From positions 372,001 through 436,000 of the forward strand of contig NC_007802.1 in NCBI RefSeq assembly GCF_000013565.1: a stretch of 64,000 nucleotides of DNA. The letters are read 5' to 3'. Position 1 is the first letter of the stretch, and each line of letters begins with the position of its first letter. The notes beneath the pieces were generated by a model. The model saw only the letters and a list, made by a program, of their open reading frames with translations, was not told the DNA's origin and did no database searches. This DNA is from Jannaschia sp. CCS1 (GTDB lineage Bacteria > Pseudomonadota > Alphaproteobacteria > Rhodobacterales > Rhodobacteraceae). Position numbers and translations under genes: made by a program. Of the stretch, positions 50,110 to 59,240 are shown in pieces.

Positions 50110-51360
50110 TTACCCCGCCGCCCCCTTCGGCAACCGCAATCGCGCCAATCCATAGAGGAAAAGCGCGGCGAACAGCCCCGCGCAGAGCAGGAACACCAGC
50201 CGCAGCGCATCTTCGCGGCCCATGGACGGCTCCGCCAGCGCCATGATCCAGCCGCCCGCCAGCGCACCAAGGGGCATCATGCCCCAGCCGAAGAAGCGGT
50301 AGATGGAGTTCACCCGGCCCAGAAGCGCGTCGGGGATGACGCGCTGGCGGAACGATACGGTGACGACGTTCCACAGGACCGCCACGAAGGTTTCCAGAAA
50401 CAGCAGGACCACCGCGACCCAGACCTGAGACGTGAAATACAGGCCCAGAAACGGCAGCGGCATCAACGCCAGCGCCACCCACAGGCTGCGCGATGCGCCG
50501 AGGCGCTTGGCGACCCAGGGGCATAGCAACCCGCCCGCGACGCCGCCAGCGGCCCCTGCCGTCAGCAGCATTCCGTGGCCCACCGCGCCCAGGCCAAGAA
50601 CCTCCTGGCTGAACAGGACGAGAATGGTGAACCCGGCCATATGGGCGGCGTTCAACCCGCCCAGTATCAGCGCCAGTTGCAGGATCACCTTATGCTCGCG
50701 GATCCACGTCCAGCCCGCATTCATCTCGGTCCAGAAGCCCCGGCGCGGGACCAATGCGCCGCGCGCGGGGAAGGCAATGGCCCAGACGGCGAAGGCCGCC
50801 AGCGCGAAGCCCAACGCTTCAAACAGGAACGGCGCGGGGGCGGCGACCGCGATCAGGAAGCCTGCCAGCGGCGGCCCGATGAACTGACCCATGACCTGTT
50901 CTACCGACCAGATCTGGCCGTTGGCTTCTTCCAGCCGGTCCTTGGGCACAACGCTGGGAAGGGCGGTTTGGGCTGCGTTGTCGCGGAAGACTTCTGCGGT
51001 GCCCATAAGGAAGGCCAGCGCCGCCAATCCGCCGATCATCCAAGCGACCTGCCCCCCGTCCCTCGGGCCCGCAACGATCAGCGCGACAACCGCCATGGCC
51101 AGCGCCATGCGCGCCAGATCCGCGCGCACCATCATCTTCTGCCGATCCGCGCGGTCCGTCCAGACGCCCACGGGCAGGGACCACAGGAACCACGGCAGGC
51201 GCGTGGCGAAGGCGACAATCGCTAAAGCGCGCGGGTCAGTGGTGATCAGGGTCGCCATCCACGGAAAGGCCAGCGCGCCGATCCCGTCAGACAGGTTCGA
51301 CACGCCCGCCCCGGACATCAGCAGGCGGAAGTTGCGATTCTCGCGGATGAGTGCTGGCAT
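50110..51360 (-). CDS. MFS-family transporter (EntS-like)
   Basis: A 416-aa protein with 12 predicted helices. NFRLLMSGAGVSNLSDGIGA, VGVWTDRADRQKMMVRADLA (loop 2-3 motif A), ALPSVVPKDRLEEANGQIWS and ERVN-type segment LLGRVNSIYRFFGWGMMPLG resemble the EntS branch of drug and siderophore exporters. ATG 51360 follows AAGGAG; longer in-frame sequence upstream is antisense to the hydrolase and rejected. It is divergent from the hydrolase gene, 48 bp apart. Confidence 0.9.
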   Translation of the reverse strand: MPALIRENRNFRLLMSGAGVSNLSDGIGALAFPWMATLITTDPRALAIVAFATRLPWFLWSLPVGVWTDRADRQKMMVRADLARMALAMAVVALIVAGPRDGGQVAWMIGGLAALAFLMGTAEVFRDNAAQTALPSVVPKDRLEEANGQIWSVEQVMGQFIGPPLAGFLIAVAAPAPFLFEALGFALAAFAVWAIAFPARGALVPRRGFWTEMNAGWTWIREHKVILQLALILGGLNAAHMAGFTILVLFSQEVLGLGAVGHGMLLTAGAAGGVAGGLLCPWVAKRLGASRSLWVALALMPLPFLGLYFTSQVWVAVVLLFLETFVAVLWNVVTVSFRQRVIPDALLGRVNSIYRFFGWGMMPLGALAGGWIMALAEPSMGREDALRLVFLLCAGLFAALFLYGLARLRLPKGAAG

Positions 51361-51408
51361 CGGCCTCTCCTTTGCAAGCACCTTGCGCTGGCGCGTGTGA
51401 GAAGCACA

Positions 51409-52377
51409 ATGTCCCCCATGCGGTTTTTGTTCAAACTCCTTCTCGCGCTTGTGCTCCTCGCAGGTGTCGCTTTGGCGGGCTTCCGGATCGCGGCGGATCA
51501 GCGCGAAGTCATGGCCGCAGCCGATGCCGCGCCCGAGGATGGGCGCCTCGCCCCCACCGCCCTGCAAGGCATTTTCGCTATCGAACGCGGGCCGGCGGAT
51601 GGCCCTCCGGTTCTGCTGATCCACGGCTCCGTCGGCTGGTCGGGGTCGTGGCGGCACACGCTGGAGGTGCTGGCCCAGGATGGCTACCGCGCCATCGCCA
51701 TTGACCTGCCGCCGATGGGTTATTCCGACCGCGACCCGGATGGCGATTATGGCCGCGCCGCAAGCGCCGCGCGCATCCTGGCTTTCATCGACGCGGAAAC
51801 CATTACCCCCCACATCGTCGCCCATTCCTTCGGCGCGGGCGCCGCGATTGAAGCGGTGATGCAGCGCGCGGATGCCTTCGCCTCCCTCACCATCATCAAC
51901 GGGGCCCTCCCGCTGGACCCCGACGCCACGGATCTGCCCGCCATCCTCCGCCCCCTCTGGCTGCGCGAGGCCCTCGTCTCGGCCACCGTCACCAACCCAC
52001 TGGCCTCCCGTCGCCTGTTGCAAGCGTTCCTCTACCGTAAAGACACCGCGACGGATGAGGTGCTGGAGGTCCTCGCCCAACCCAGCCGCCTCGACGGCGC
52101 GACGGAGGCGCTGTCCATCTGGCTCCCCACGCTTCTGGTGCCGCCAACAAACCTCCCCTCCGTGACGTCTGCCGCCTATGGCACCCTCGACCTTCCCGTC
52201 GCGCTCATCTGGGGCGAGCAAGACACAACCACCCCACTTCCCCAGGGCGAAAACCTGCGCGACCTTATCCCCGGCGCGTCGCTCACAATCCTCCCGGACG
52301 TGGGCCATATCCCGATGATCGAAGACCCAGCCGCCTTCGACGCCGCGCTCCTCGCGGCCCTGTCCGAGATGCGCTGA
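51409..52377 (+). CDS. Alpha/beta hydrolase, membrane-anchored
   Basis: A 322-aa protein. An N-terminal helix (FKLLLALVLLAGVALAGF) anchors or exports it. VLLIHGSVGWSGSW carries the oxyanion region, AHSFGAGAAIEAV the nucleophile Ser, ALIWGEQDTTTPL the acid and DVGHIPMIEDP the His. Substrate unknown. ATG 51418 or a GTG at 51397 are alternative starts. Followed after 14 bp by the intergenic element at 52392. Confidence 0.88.
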   Translation: MSPMRFLFKLLLALVLLAGVALAGFRIAADQREVMAAADAAPEDGRLAPTALQGIFAIERGPADGPPVLLIHGSVGWSGSWRHTLEVLAQDGYRAIAIDLPPMGYSDRDPDGDYGRAASAARILAFIDAETITPHIVAHSFGAGAAIEAVMQRADAFASLTIINGALPLDPDATDLPAILRPLWLREALVSATVTNPLASRRLLQAFLYRKDTATDEVLEVLAQPSRLDGATEALSIWLPTLLVPPTNLPSVTSAAYGTLDLPVALIWGEQDTTTPLPQGENLRDLIPGASLTILPDVGHIPMIEDPAAFDAALLAALSEMR

Positions 52378-52391
52378 CCTTACAACACGCG

Positions 52392-52465
52392 CCCTCCTTT
52401 CATCTGGGCCAATATACCTCCGGGGGAGTCTGCGGCCTTTAGGCCGTGGACGGGGGCTGGCCCCC
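52392..52465. repeat. Rhodobacteraceae-type intergenic element, copy 3
   Basis: Contains TTTCATCTGGGCC (52398-52410), CTCCGGGGGAG, the stem GCGGCC-TTTA-GGCCGT and the hairpin GGGGG-CTGG-CCCCC. Confidence 0.6.
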
Positions 52466-52520
52466 TAGCCACGCCCGCCCAAATCACTATCGTGATCGAA
52501 ACTCGAAACCGGAGCCCGAC

Positions 52521-53309
52521 ATGCCCTTCACTCTCGCCACCTGGAACATCAACTCCGTCCGTCTGCGCCAACCGATCGTGTCGCAACTCATGACCGAGGA
52601 GGCGCCCGACATTCTGTGCCTTCAGGAATGCAAAAGCCCCGTCGACAAGATGCCGTCCGATGTCTTTGCAGCGCTTGGCTACACCCATGTCGTGGCGCGT
52701 GGGCAGAAGGGCTACAACGGTGTGGCGATCTACTCCAAACTCCCGATGGAGGAGGCCGGATCCCATGAATTCGCAGGCCTCGACCATGCGCGCCACATCG
52801 CCGGGCGGCTGGAAAACGGCGTCACCATCCACAACTTCTATGTGCCCGCGGGCGGCGACGTGCCGGACCGCGACGTGAACATCAAGTTCGGCCAGAAGCT
52901 CGACTACCTCACCGATATGCGAGATTGGGCGAAGACGGACACACCGCAGAAATCCATCCTCTTGGGCGACCTGAACATCGCACCCCGGGAAGATGACGTC
53001 TGGTCCCACAAACAATTGCTGAAAGTTGTATCCCATACGCCCATCGAGGTGGAGCATTTGGCCGAGGCGCAGGACGCCGGGGGATGGGTCGACGTCACCC
53101 GCAAGGATATCCCCGACGGGCCGCTATTCTCGTGGTGGTCCTACCGCTCGCCGGATTGGGACAATGCCGACAAGGGGCGTCGTCTCGATCATGTGTGGGC
53201 CACGCCCGATATCTCCAATGCTGCGCATTCCTCCCGCATTGCCCGCCATGTGCGCGGGTGGGAAAAGCCGTCCGATCACGCCCCGGTTTTTGCGACTTTC
53301 GACCTCTGA
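52521..53309 (+). CDS. xth: Exodeoxyribonuclease III (AP endonuclease family)
   Basis: A 262-aa Mg-dependent nuclease of base-excision repair. Start PFTLATWNINSVRLRQP; Glu in CLQECKS; NFYVPAGGD; LLGDLNIAP; and the end WEKPSDHAPVFATF with the catalytic Asp-His. ATG 52521 is preceded by GGAG. Alone between the repeat element and the thioredoxin-TPR gene. Confidence 0.95.
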   Translation: MPFTLATWNINSVRLRQPIVSQLMTEEAPDILCLQECKSPVDKMPSDVFAALGYTHVVARGQKGYNGVAIYSKLPMEEAGSHEFAGLDHARHIAGRLENGVTIHNFYVPAGGDVPDRDVNIKFGQKLDYLTDMRDWAKTDTPQKSILLGDLNIAPREDDVWSHKQLLKVVSHTPIEVEHLAEAQDAGGWVDVTRKDIPDGPLFSWWSYRSPDWDNADKGRRLDHVWATPDISNAAHSSRIARHVRGWEKPSDHAPVFATFDL

Positions 53310-53375
53310 CCCTTGGCGAACGGCCCCGCGCCGCGCATATAGAGCGCAACACATGCAAATGACGGAGCTTGCACC

Positions 53376-54296
53376 ATGCTCGAACTCGGCCAAACCCCGA
53401 ACGCGGCCCCCGACGCCGCTCCCGCTGATCTGATCAAGGACACCACGGACGCCACCTTCATGGCCGATGTGGTGGATGCCAGCCAGACAACCCCCGTGAT
53501 CGTGGATTTCTGGGCCCCCTGGTGCGGCCCCTGCAAGACGCTTGGGCCACAGCTGGAAGCCGCCGTGACTGCCGCAAAAGGCAAGGTGCGGATGGTGAAG
53601 GTCAATGTGGACGAGAACCAGCAAATCGCGGCACAGCTGCGGGTGCAGTCGATCCCCATGGTCTATGCCTTCGTCGATGGTCAGCCCATTGATGGCTTCC
53701 AGGGCGCCGTGCCGGAAAGCCAGATCAAGGATTTTGTGACCAAGCTGGCCGCCATGTCCAAAGAGGATGGCGGCCTCGCCGAGGCGTTGGAGGCCGCCGA
53801 GGAAATGCTGAGCATGGGGGAGCATGACGACGCCGCCCAGACTTTTGCTGCAATCCTGGGTGAAGAGCCTGAGAATGCGGCCGCCATGGGTGGTCTCGCC
53901 CGCGCGCATCTGGCCATGGGACAAGTCGATGAGGCGGAGCAATTGCTGTCCACCGCACCGGACGCGATTTTCAATGCGCCCGAGCTGGAAGCTGTTCGCG
54001 CCCAGATCGAGTTGGCCCGCCAAGCCGAAAGTGCAGGCCCCCTGGCTGAATTGCAGGCCGCCGTGGATGCCAACCCCGATGATCACGCCGCGCGGTTTGA
54101 GTTGGCCCAGGCGCTTCACGCAAACGGAGACGTGGAGCAGGCCGTGGATCAATTGCTGGAGCTGTTCCGCCGCGATCGCGAGTGGGAAGATGCCAAGGCC
54201 AAAACGCAGCTTTTCACCATTTTCGACGCGCTCCCGCCGCAAGATCCGATCGCGTTAACTGGCCGTCGGAGACTCAGCTCGATGATATTTGCCTGA
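53376..54296 (+). CDS. Thioredoxin-TPR protein (CnoX/YbbN type)
   Basis: A 306-aa protein: thioredoxin domain about 20-125 with WCGPC in VIVDFWAPWCGPCKTLGPQL and the cis-Pro loop RVQSIPMVYAF, then TPR-like helical repeats (LEAAEEMLSMGEHDDAAQTF, ARAHLAMGQVDEAEQLLST, and FELAQALHANGDVEQAVDQL). Family members are redox chaperones that hand clients to GroEL and DnaK. It is followed by a Lon N-domain gene at 27 bp. Confidence 0.9.
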   Translation: MLELGQTPNAAPDAAPADLIKDTTDATFMADVVDASQTTPVIVDFWAPWCGPCKTLGPQLEAAVTAAKGKVRMVKVNVDENQQIAAQLRVQSIPMVYAFVDGQPIDGFQGAVPESQIKDFVTKLAAMSKEDGGLAEALEAAEEMLSMGEHDDAAQTFAAILGEEPENAAAMGGLARAHLAMGQVDEAEQLLSTAPDAIFNAPELEAVRAQIELARQAESAGPLAELQAAVDANPDDHAARFELAQALHANGDVEQAVDQLLELFRRDREWEDAKAKTQLFTIFDALPPQDPIALTGRRRLSSMIFA

Positions 54297-54323
54297 GACA
54301 AGGATCAGCCTACGTCCCTATCC

Positions 54324-54968
54324 ATGATGACACACGCTGACCTCCCGGGGACGATCCCGATCTTTCCCCTGCCGGGTGCGCTGATGCTGCCCCGCGCGCG
54401 GTTGCCGCTCCATATTTTTGAGCCGCGCTACCTTCAGATGATTGAAGATACGCTGAAGACCTCTCATCGGCTGATTGGGATGGTGCAGCCCTTTGAAGCG
54501 CCCGGCTCGGGTGAGCAAAAGTTGCACCACATCGGTTGCGCCGGGCGGCTCACGCAGTTCTCCGAAACGGAGGACGGGCGCTACATGATCACGCTGGCGG
54601 GCATGTCGCGGTTTCGGATCAGCAAAGAGGTTCAGGGTTTCGCGCCCTATCGCCGCTGCGATGTGTCGTGGGACGGCTTCAGCGCTGATCTGGGTCCGAC
54701 GGAGGTCGACAAGCTCTTTGACCGCGACAGTTTTCTTGATCTGTTGAACAGGTATTTTGAGGCGCAGGACCTGTCCACCGATTGGGACAGCTTGAAAGAC
54801 GCGGAGGATGAGCTGCTGATCAACTCGCTCTCGATGCTGTGCCCCTTCGATCCCGAGGAAAAGCAGGCGTTGCTGGAAGCGCCGTCGCTGAGTACGCGGC
54901 GAGAGACTTTGGTGACTTTGCTGGAATTCGCGCTGGCCTCCGGAACCGATGAAGAGCGGATGCAATGA
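54324..54968 (+). CDS. Lon N-terminal-domain protein
   Basis: A 214-aa protein composed of the Lon substrate-binding (PUA-like) domain: [71 protein letters not shown]. No AAA or protease part. Its ATG (54324 or 54327) follows the thioredoxin-TPR gene and its stop overlaps the Trm112 ATG (ATGA). A quality-control cluster is plausible but inferred. Confidence 0.9.
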   Translation: MMTHADLPGTIPIFPLPGALMLPRARLPLHIFEPRYLQMIEDTLKTSHRLIGMVQPFEAPGSGEQKLHHIGCAGRLTQFSETEDGRYMITLAGMSRFRISKEVQGFAPYRRCDVSWDGFSADLGPTEVDKLFDRDSFLDLLNRYFEAQDLSTDWDSLKDAEDELLINSLSMLCPFDPEEKQALLEAPSLSTRRETLVTLLEFALASGTDEERMQ

Positions 54969-55165
54969 GCGACGGGGACACGAACGGTCCTACAGGGCCG
55001 ATTGACCGTCGCATGCTGGAGGCGCTCGTTTGCCCCATGACCCAGGCGCCGCTGAGCTACGATGCCGAAAAGCAGGAGCTGATCTCCAAGGCGGCACATC
55101 TGGCCTACCCGATCCGGGGTGGGATCCCGATCATGCTGGAAGAAGAAGCCCGCAAGCTGGATTAA
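54965..55165 (+). CDS. Trm112-family small protein
   Basis: A 66-aa Trm112/YcaR-like protein: [20 protein letters not shown], then [20 protein letters not shown]. It keeps only one of the zinc Cys of other members (LVCPMT). In eukaryotes Trm112 activates methyltransferases; bacterial members are less known. ATGA overlap with the Lon-domain gene. Confidence 0.9.
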   Translation: MSDGDTNGPTGPIDRRMLEALVCPMTQAPLSYDAEKQELISKAAHLAYPIRGGIPIMLEEEARKLD

Positions 55166-55263
55166 GCGGCGGGGCGGATCATGAGATGACCTCCGGGTGT
55201 GGATATCGCCCTCAGTCGACAGGATCTGCGACTGGGCGACGGACCGGCACCCCTCATTTTCGA

Positions 55264-55285
55264 AATTGATATACGATTGATATAC
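55264..55285. repeat. Two-iteron ATTGATATA motif, copy 2
   Basis: AATTGATATACGATTGATATAC is split across this entry as ATTGATATA at 55265-55273 and again at 55276-55284, spaced by 11 bp. It matches copy 1 (9644-9665, opposite strand) at 20 of 22 bases; the two differing bases are the CG/GC between iterons. It lies 22 bp past the ubiH-like stop and about 100 bp past Trm112. Confidence 0.6.
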
Positions 55286-55307
55286 CCCTGATGCCCTTTT
55301 GGGCGAT

Positions 55308-56534
55308 CTACAGGGTCCGACCTTGCATCAAACGCGGGAGGTCTCCGGTCAAGCCGGCAGCCTCCCGAATGAAACGGCGGCGCAAGGTTGGCAGCGCGCC
55401 GATGGCCCCCATACCGATATCCCGGATCGCCCGCACGGCCGGATTGTCGTTGGAGAACAGGCGGTTCACGCTATCGGTCGCGACCGCAAGCCCCGCCGTA
55501 TCGAAGCGCCGCCATTGCTGATAGCGATCCAGCACGTCGCGCCGCGCGAAATCTTCTCCGCGCCGTTTGGCATCGGCGAGGGTCTCCGCAAGGGCACTGA
55601 CGTCTCGTAGACCAAGGTTCAGACCTTGCCCGGCAATCGGGTGCACACCATGGGCGGCATCACCCACAAGGGCCAGTTTTTCGGCCACAAAGGCCTGCGC
55701 GAGGGACAGCGACAGCGGGTAGCTATGTCGTTGTCCTGTCAATGAAATATTGCCTAGGAAGTCCCCAAACGCGGGGCGCAGCGCATCCATGAACGTGTCA
55801 TCATCCGCTGCCGCCAACTCGCTGGCGCGCGGCTCAGATTCTGACCAGACGATGGAGGATCTGTTGCCCGGCAGCGGCAAGATTGCCAGCGGTCCACCCG
55901 GCATGAAGAACTGATGCGCAATGCCGTTGTGGGGACGGTCATGGTCGACGGCGCAGACCAATGCCGTTTGGTTGTAATCCCAGCCCATCCGCCTGATGCC
56001 AGCTCGCTCCGCCACGCCGGATCGTTTGCCATCAGCGCCGATCAGAAGCCGCCCGCGCAGGACCTCTCCGCCGTCCAACGTGACGGATGCCATCCCATTG
56101 GTATCTTGCGACAAAACACGCGATGCTGCGCGGTGCGCGACCAGTGATGACGCCTCCATCGCGGCCATCAATGCGCGCCGCAGGTAGCGGTCCTCCAGCA
56201 TGTGACCCATCGGGCCTTCCTCGATCTCGGCATGATCGAAGTGCAGGAAAAACGGCGCGGCCCCTTCACCGGCCCGCCCGTCGGAGGCTTTAATCTCCAA
56301 CATCGGCTGTGCGTGATCCTCGACCTGATTCCAGATCCCCAGCGCATCCAGCATCCGCACAGACGCCAAAGCCAGCGCATAGGCGCGCCCGTCAAAGCCC
56401 GTCTCTTCGCGGGTCTGCGCAGGAAGGGCATCCAAGACGACCGAAGACAGCCCCGCTTGCGCGCAGGCCAGGGCAAGACAGGGGCCGTTTAAACCCCCGC
56501 CAACAATCAGAATATCTGCATCAAGCTGTTCCAT
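55308..56534 (-). CDS. UbiH/UbiF/COQ6-family FAD monooxygenase
   Basis: A 408-aa flavin hydroxylase of ubiquinone biosynthesis. FAD site DILIVGGGLNGPCLALACAQ, then GFDGRAYALALASVRMLDAL, the VRMLD/ADGxxS motif LLIGADGKRSGVAERAGI and the second FAD motif GDAAHGVHPIAGQGLNLG. UbiH, UbiF and UbiI cannot be told apart by eye, so no symbol is given. Start set at ATG 56534. Confidence 0.92.
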   Translation of the reverse strand: MEQLDADILIVGGGLNGPCLALACAQAGLSSVVLDALPAQTREETGFDGRAYALALASVRMLDALGIWNQVEDHAQPMLEIKASDGRAGEGAAPFFLHFDHAEIEEGPMGHMLEDRYLRRALMAAMEASSLVAHRAASRVLSQDTNGMASVTLDGGEVLRGRLLIGADGKRSGVAERAGIRRMGWDYNQTALVCAVDHDRPHNGIAHQFFMPGGPLAILPLPGNRSSIVWSESEPRASELAAADDDTFMDALRPAFGDFLGNISLTGQRHSYPLSLSLAQAFVAEKLALVGDAAHGVHPIAGQGLNLGLRDVSALAETLADAKRRGEDFARRDVLDRYQQWRRFDTAGLAVATDSVNRLFSNDNPAVRAIRDIGMGAIGALPTLRRRFIREAAGLTGDLPRLMQGRTL

Positions 56535-56618
56535 AGCATGAACTATGGCGCGGCCATGGGGATTGTCCATGTGGCGCGTCGTCGTTAGCGTCCTTGGGGG
56601 GCAGATAGGGGTGCACAG

Positions 56619-57941
56619 ATGGATTGGCTGAGCAAAAGCGCGAGTGAGATCGGGCGCGGTATCGGCGCGGGCGACGTGGACCCGGTGGCCCTGACCGAAG
56701 GCTATCTGGACGTCATCAAGGCAAGCCCTTTTGGCGACCGCATTTACGCCCGCACCACCCGTGACCGGGCTTTGGCCGAAGCGATTGCCGCCCATGACCG
56801 TGCCAAGGCTGGCGTGCGGCGCGGGTTGCTCGACGGTGTGCCGATCAGTTGGAAAGACCTGTTCGACACGGCTGGCGTCGTGACGGAGGCCGGGTCCAAC
56901 CTGTTAGAGGGTCGCGTGCCCGATAAGGACGCTGAGGTTTTGGCCAACGCCACCCGCGCGGGCCTTGTTTGCCTGGGCAAGACCCACATGACGGAACTCG
57001 CTTTTTCCGGCCTTGGGGTGAATCCATCGACGGCCACACCCCCCAACGCGAACGACCCAGAGCTTGCGCCGGGCGGCTCGTCCTCAGGCGCAGCTACGTC
57101 TGTGGCATACGGCATGGCGGCTGCGGGAATTGGGTCCGACACCGGTGGCTCGGTCCGCTTGCCGTCCGCGTGGAACGATCTGGTGGGGTTCAAGCCCTCC
57201 CACGGGGCGCTGTCTCTCGACGGGGTCGTGCCGCTGGCCGCCAGTTTTGACACGGTCGGGCCGCTCTGCCGCACGGTTGAAGATTGCGCAGAACTCTTCG
57301 CTGTTATGGGCAACACCAAGGCGGCTGATTTGGCCGGGGCGTCGCTGGACGGCACACGCCTGCTTGTTTTGAACCCCTACGCAAGTGATGTGCGCGATGC
57401 GCCCGGTGCGGCGTTCCAATCCGCTGTCGAACGGCTCAGCACCGCAGGCGCATTGATTGAAAACGCCGATATCCCCGCCGTTAATGAAGCGATGGACACG
57501 ACGCTTTCTCTATATACCGCAGAAGCCTATGGCACCTGGGGTAAGGTGATTGAGGCCAACCCCGATAAGATGTTCCACCGCATTCGCGACCGCTTCCGCC
57601 AGGGTGCGGAAGTGAAGGCCGCTGATTTCGTGGCCCTCTGGCAGCGGCTGCGTGCCCTGCGACAGGCGTATTACAAGGCGACCGCCAGCTATGACGCCGT
57701 GCTGATCCCCTCTGCCGCCAATCTACCGCCAAATGTCGCGCGCCTGGACAGTGACGACGACTACTTCGTGACCGAAAACCTGCTGACCCTGCGCAATACC
57801 CGCGTTGGCAACCTGATGGGCGTTTGCGCCGTGACCCTGCCCACCGGCGTGCCGTCCACCGGCCTTATGATGATGTGCTCCCCCGGTGACGACGCGCGTT
57901 TGCTACGTCTGGCCCGTGCGGCGGAGGGCGCATTGGCCTAA
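56619..57941 (+). CDS. Amidase signature-family enzyme
   Basis: A 440-aa amidase. Catalytic Lys in GVPISWKDLFDTAGVVTEAG; Ser-cisSer-Lys signature in GGSSSGAATSVAYGMAAAGI, GSDTGGSVRLPSAWNDLVGF and KPSHGALSLDGVVPLAASFD. All three catalytic residues are present. Substrate is unknown; the family includes aryl and aliphatic amidases and GatA. It is not GatA, since no gatB or gatC is nearby. Confidence 0.9.
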   Translation: MDWLSKSASEIGRGIGAGDVDPVALTEGYLDVIKASPFGDRIYARTTRDRALAEAIAAHDRAKAGVRRGLLDGVPISWKDLFDTAGVVTEAGSNLLEGRVPDKDAEVLANATRAGLVCLGKTHMTELAFSGLGVNPSTATPPNANDPELAPGGSSSGAATSVAYGMAAAGIGSDTGGSVRLPSAWNDLVGFKPSHGALSLDGVVPLAASFDTVGPLCRTVEDCAELFAVMGNTKAADLAGASLDGTRLLVLNPYASDVRDAPGAAFQSAVERLSTAGALIENADIPAVNEAMDTTLSLYTAEAYGTWGKVIEANPDKMFHRIRDRFRQGAEVKAADFVALWQRLRALRQAYYKATASYDAVLIPSAANLPPNVARLDSDDDYFVTENLLTLRNTRVGNLMGVCAVTLPTGVPSTGLMMMCSPGDDARLLRLARAAEGALA

Positions 57942-58046
57942 CCGCCACACCTCCCTCAGAACAGGGCGCTTTTTCTGGACCCGGAGTCTCTCGTTCGCTA
58001 TCATCATCGCTAACAGGGCATGAATGACCCTGAATATGAGGCAGTT

Positions 58047-59228
58047 ATGGTGTTCCCTGAGCGGTTTTCGAACCTCCCAGACTATGCGTTTCCGCGTTTG
58101 CGGACCCTTTTGGATTCCCATGAACCGGGCGCCGAGCCGATTGCCATGACCATTGGCGAGCCGCGCCATGATTTTCCGCCTTGGATCGCAGAGATCATTG
58201 GGCAGAACCTCCACGGTTTTGGAAAATACCCCGAAAACGATGGCACGTTGTCACTGCGCACGGCGCAGGCGGATTGGCTGGGGCGGCGGTATGGCGTGGA
58301 TGTTGATCCGGCGCGGCAGATCCTCGCTTTGAACGGCACGCGGGAGGGCTTGTATAATGCCTGCATGTCGCTGTGCCCTGAGCGCAAGAACGGCCAAAAG
58401 CCCGTGGTTCTGACGCCCAATCCGTTCTATCAGGTGTATGCCGTCGCGGCTTTGTCCGTGGGCGCGGAGCCGATTTACCTGCCCGCCACGGAAGCCACTG
58501 GAGATCTGCCGGATTTCCACGCCGTGGACCCTGCGATCCTGGATCGCACGGCCATTGCCTACATCTGTTCCCCCGCGAACCCGCAGGGCGCCGTGGCGTC
58601 TGAGGCCTATTGGGAAGGCCTGATTGCGCTGGCCGAGCAGCATGATTTCAAGATCTTCGCTGATGAATGCTATTGTGAAATCTACCGCGATAGCCCGCCC
58701 CCGGGTGCTTTGGAGATTGCGCACAAGATGGGTGCGGACCCGGAACGGGTGATGGTGTTTCACTCGCTCTCCAAACGCTCCAATCTGCCCGGATTGCGCA
58801 GCGGCTTTTGCGCGGGTGGCCCAGAGAGTATCGCGCGGATGAAGACCTTGCGCGCCTATGCCGGTGCGCCCCTGCCGATGCCCCTGCAGGCGGTGGCAGA
58901 GGCGGTTTGGACCGATGAGGATCACGTCATCGACAACCGCAACCTTTACCGGGTGAAATACAAGATTGCCGACGACATCCTTGGTGATGTCCAGGGCTAC
59001 AAGGGCCCCGAGGCGGGGTTTTTCCTGTGGCTTCCGGTCCAGGATGCGGAACAAGCCACATTGAAACTGTGGCAAGAGACCGGCGTGCGTGTGCTGCCCG
59101 GATCCTATCTCGCGCGCGAAGTGGACGGGGTGACCCCCGGCCACGACAAGATCCGCGTCGCGATGGTTGCTGAAAAAGAAGAAATGCGTCGGGGGCTGAA
59201 AACGCTCCGCAAGACGCTGTATGAGTGA
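58047..59228 (+). CDS. Class I/II aminotransferase, DapC-like
   Basis: A 393-aa PLP aminotransferase. FSNLPDYAFPRLRTLLDSHE is typical of DapC-like N-succinyldiaminopimelate aminotransferases in Alphaproteobacteria; NPFYQVYAVAALSVGAEPIY, ICSPANPQGAV, FADECYCEIY and the PLP lysine in FHSLSKRSNLPGLRSGFCAG. ATG 58047 has GAGG upstream at 6 nt; 58020 also is open. ftsK follows by 12 bp, so a shared transcript is likely. Confidence 0.85.
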   Translation: MVFPERFSNLPDYAFPRLRTLLDSHEPGAEPIAMTIGEPRHDFPPWIAEIIGQNLHGFGKYPENDGTLSLRTAQADWLGRRYGVDVDPARQILALNGTREGLYNACMSLCPERKNGQKPVVLTPNPFYQVYAVAALSVGAEPIYLPATEATGDLPDFHAVDPAILDRTAIAYICSPANPQGAVASEAYWEGLIALAEQHDFKIFADECYCEIYRDSPPPGALEIAHKMGADPERVMVFHSLSKRSNLPGLRSGFCAGGPESIARMKTLRAYAGAPLPMPLQAVAEAVWTDEDHVIDNRNLYRVKYKIADDILGDVQGYKGPEAGFFLWLPVQDAEQATLKLWQETGVRVLPGSYLAREVDGVTPGHDKIRVAMVAEKEEMRRGLKTLRKTLYE

Positions 59229-59240
59229 GGAGGCACGACA

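Noticed and set aside
51361-52308. Long N-terminal extension of the MFS transporter
   Set aside because: The extra sequence is antisense to the conserved alpha/beta hydrolase; ATG 51360 has a good AAGGAG.
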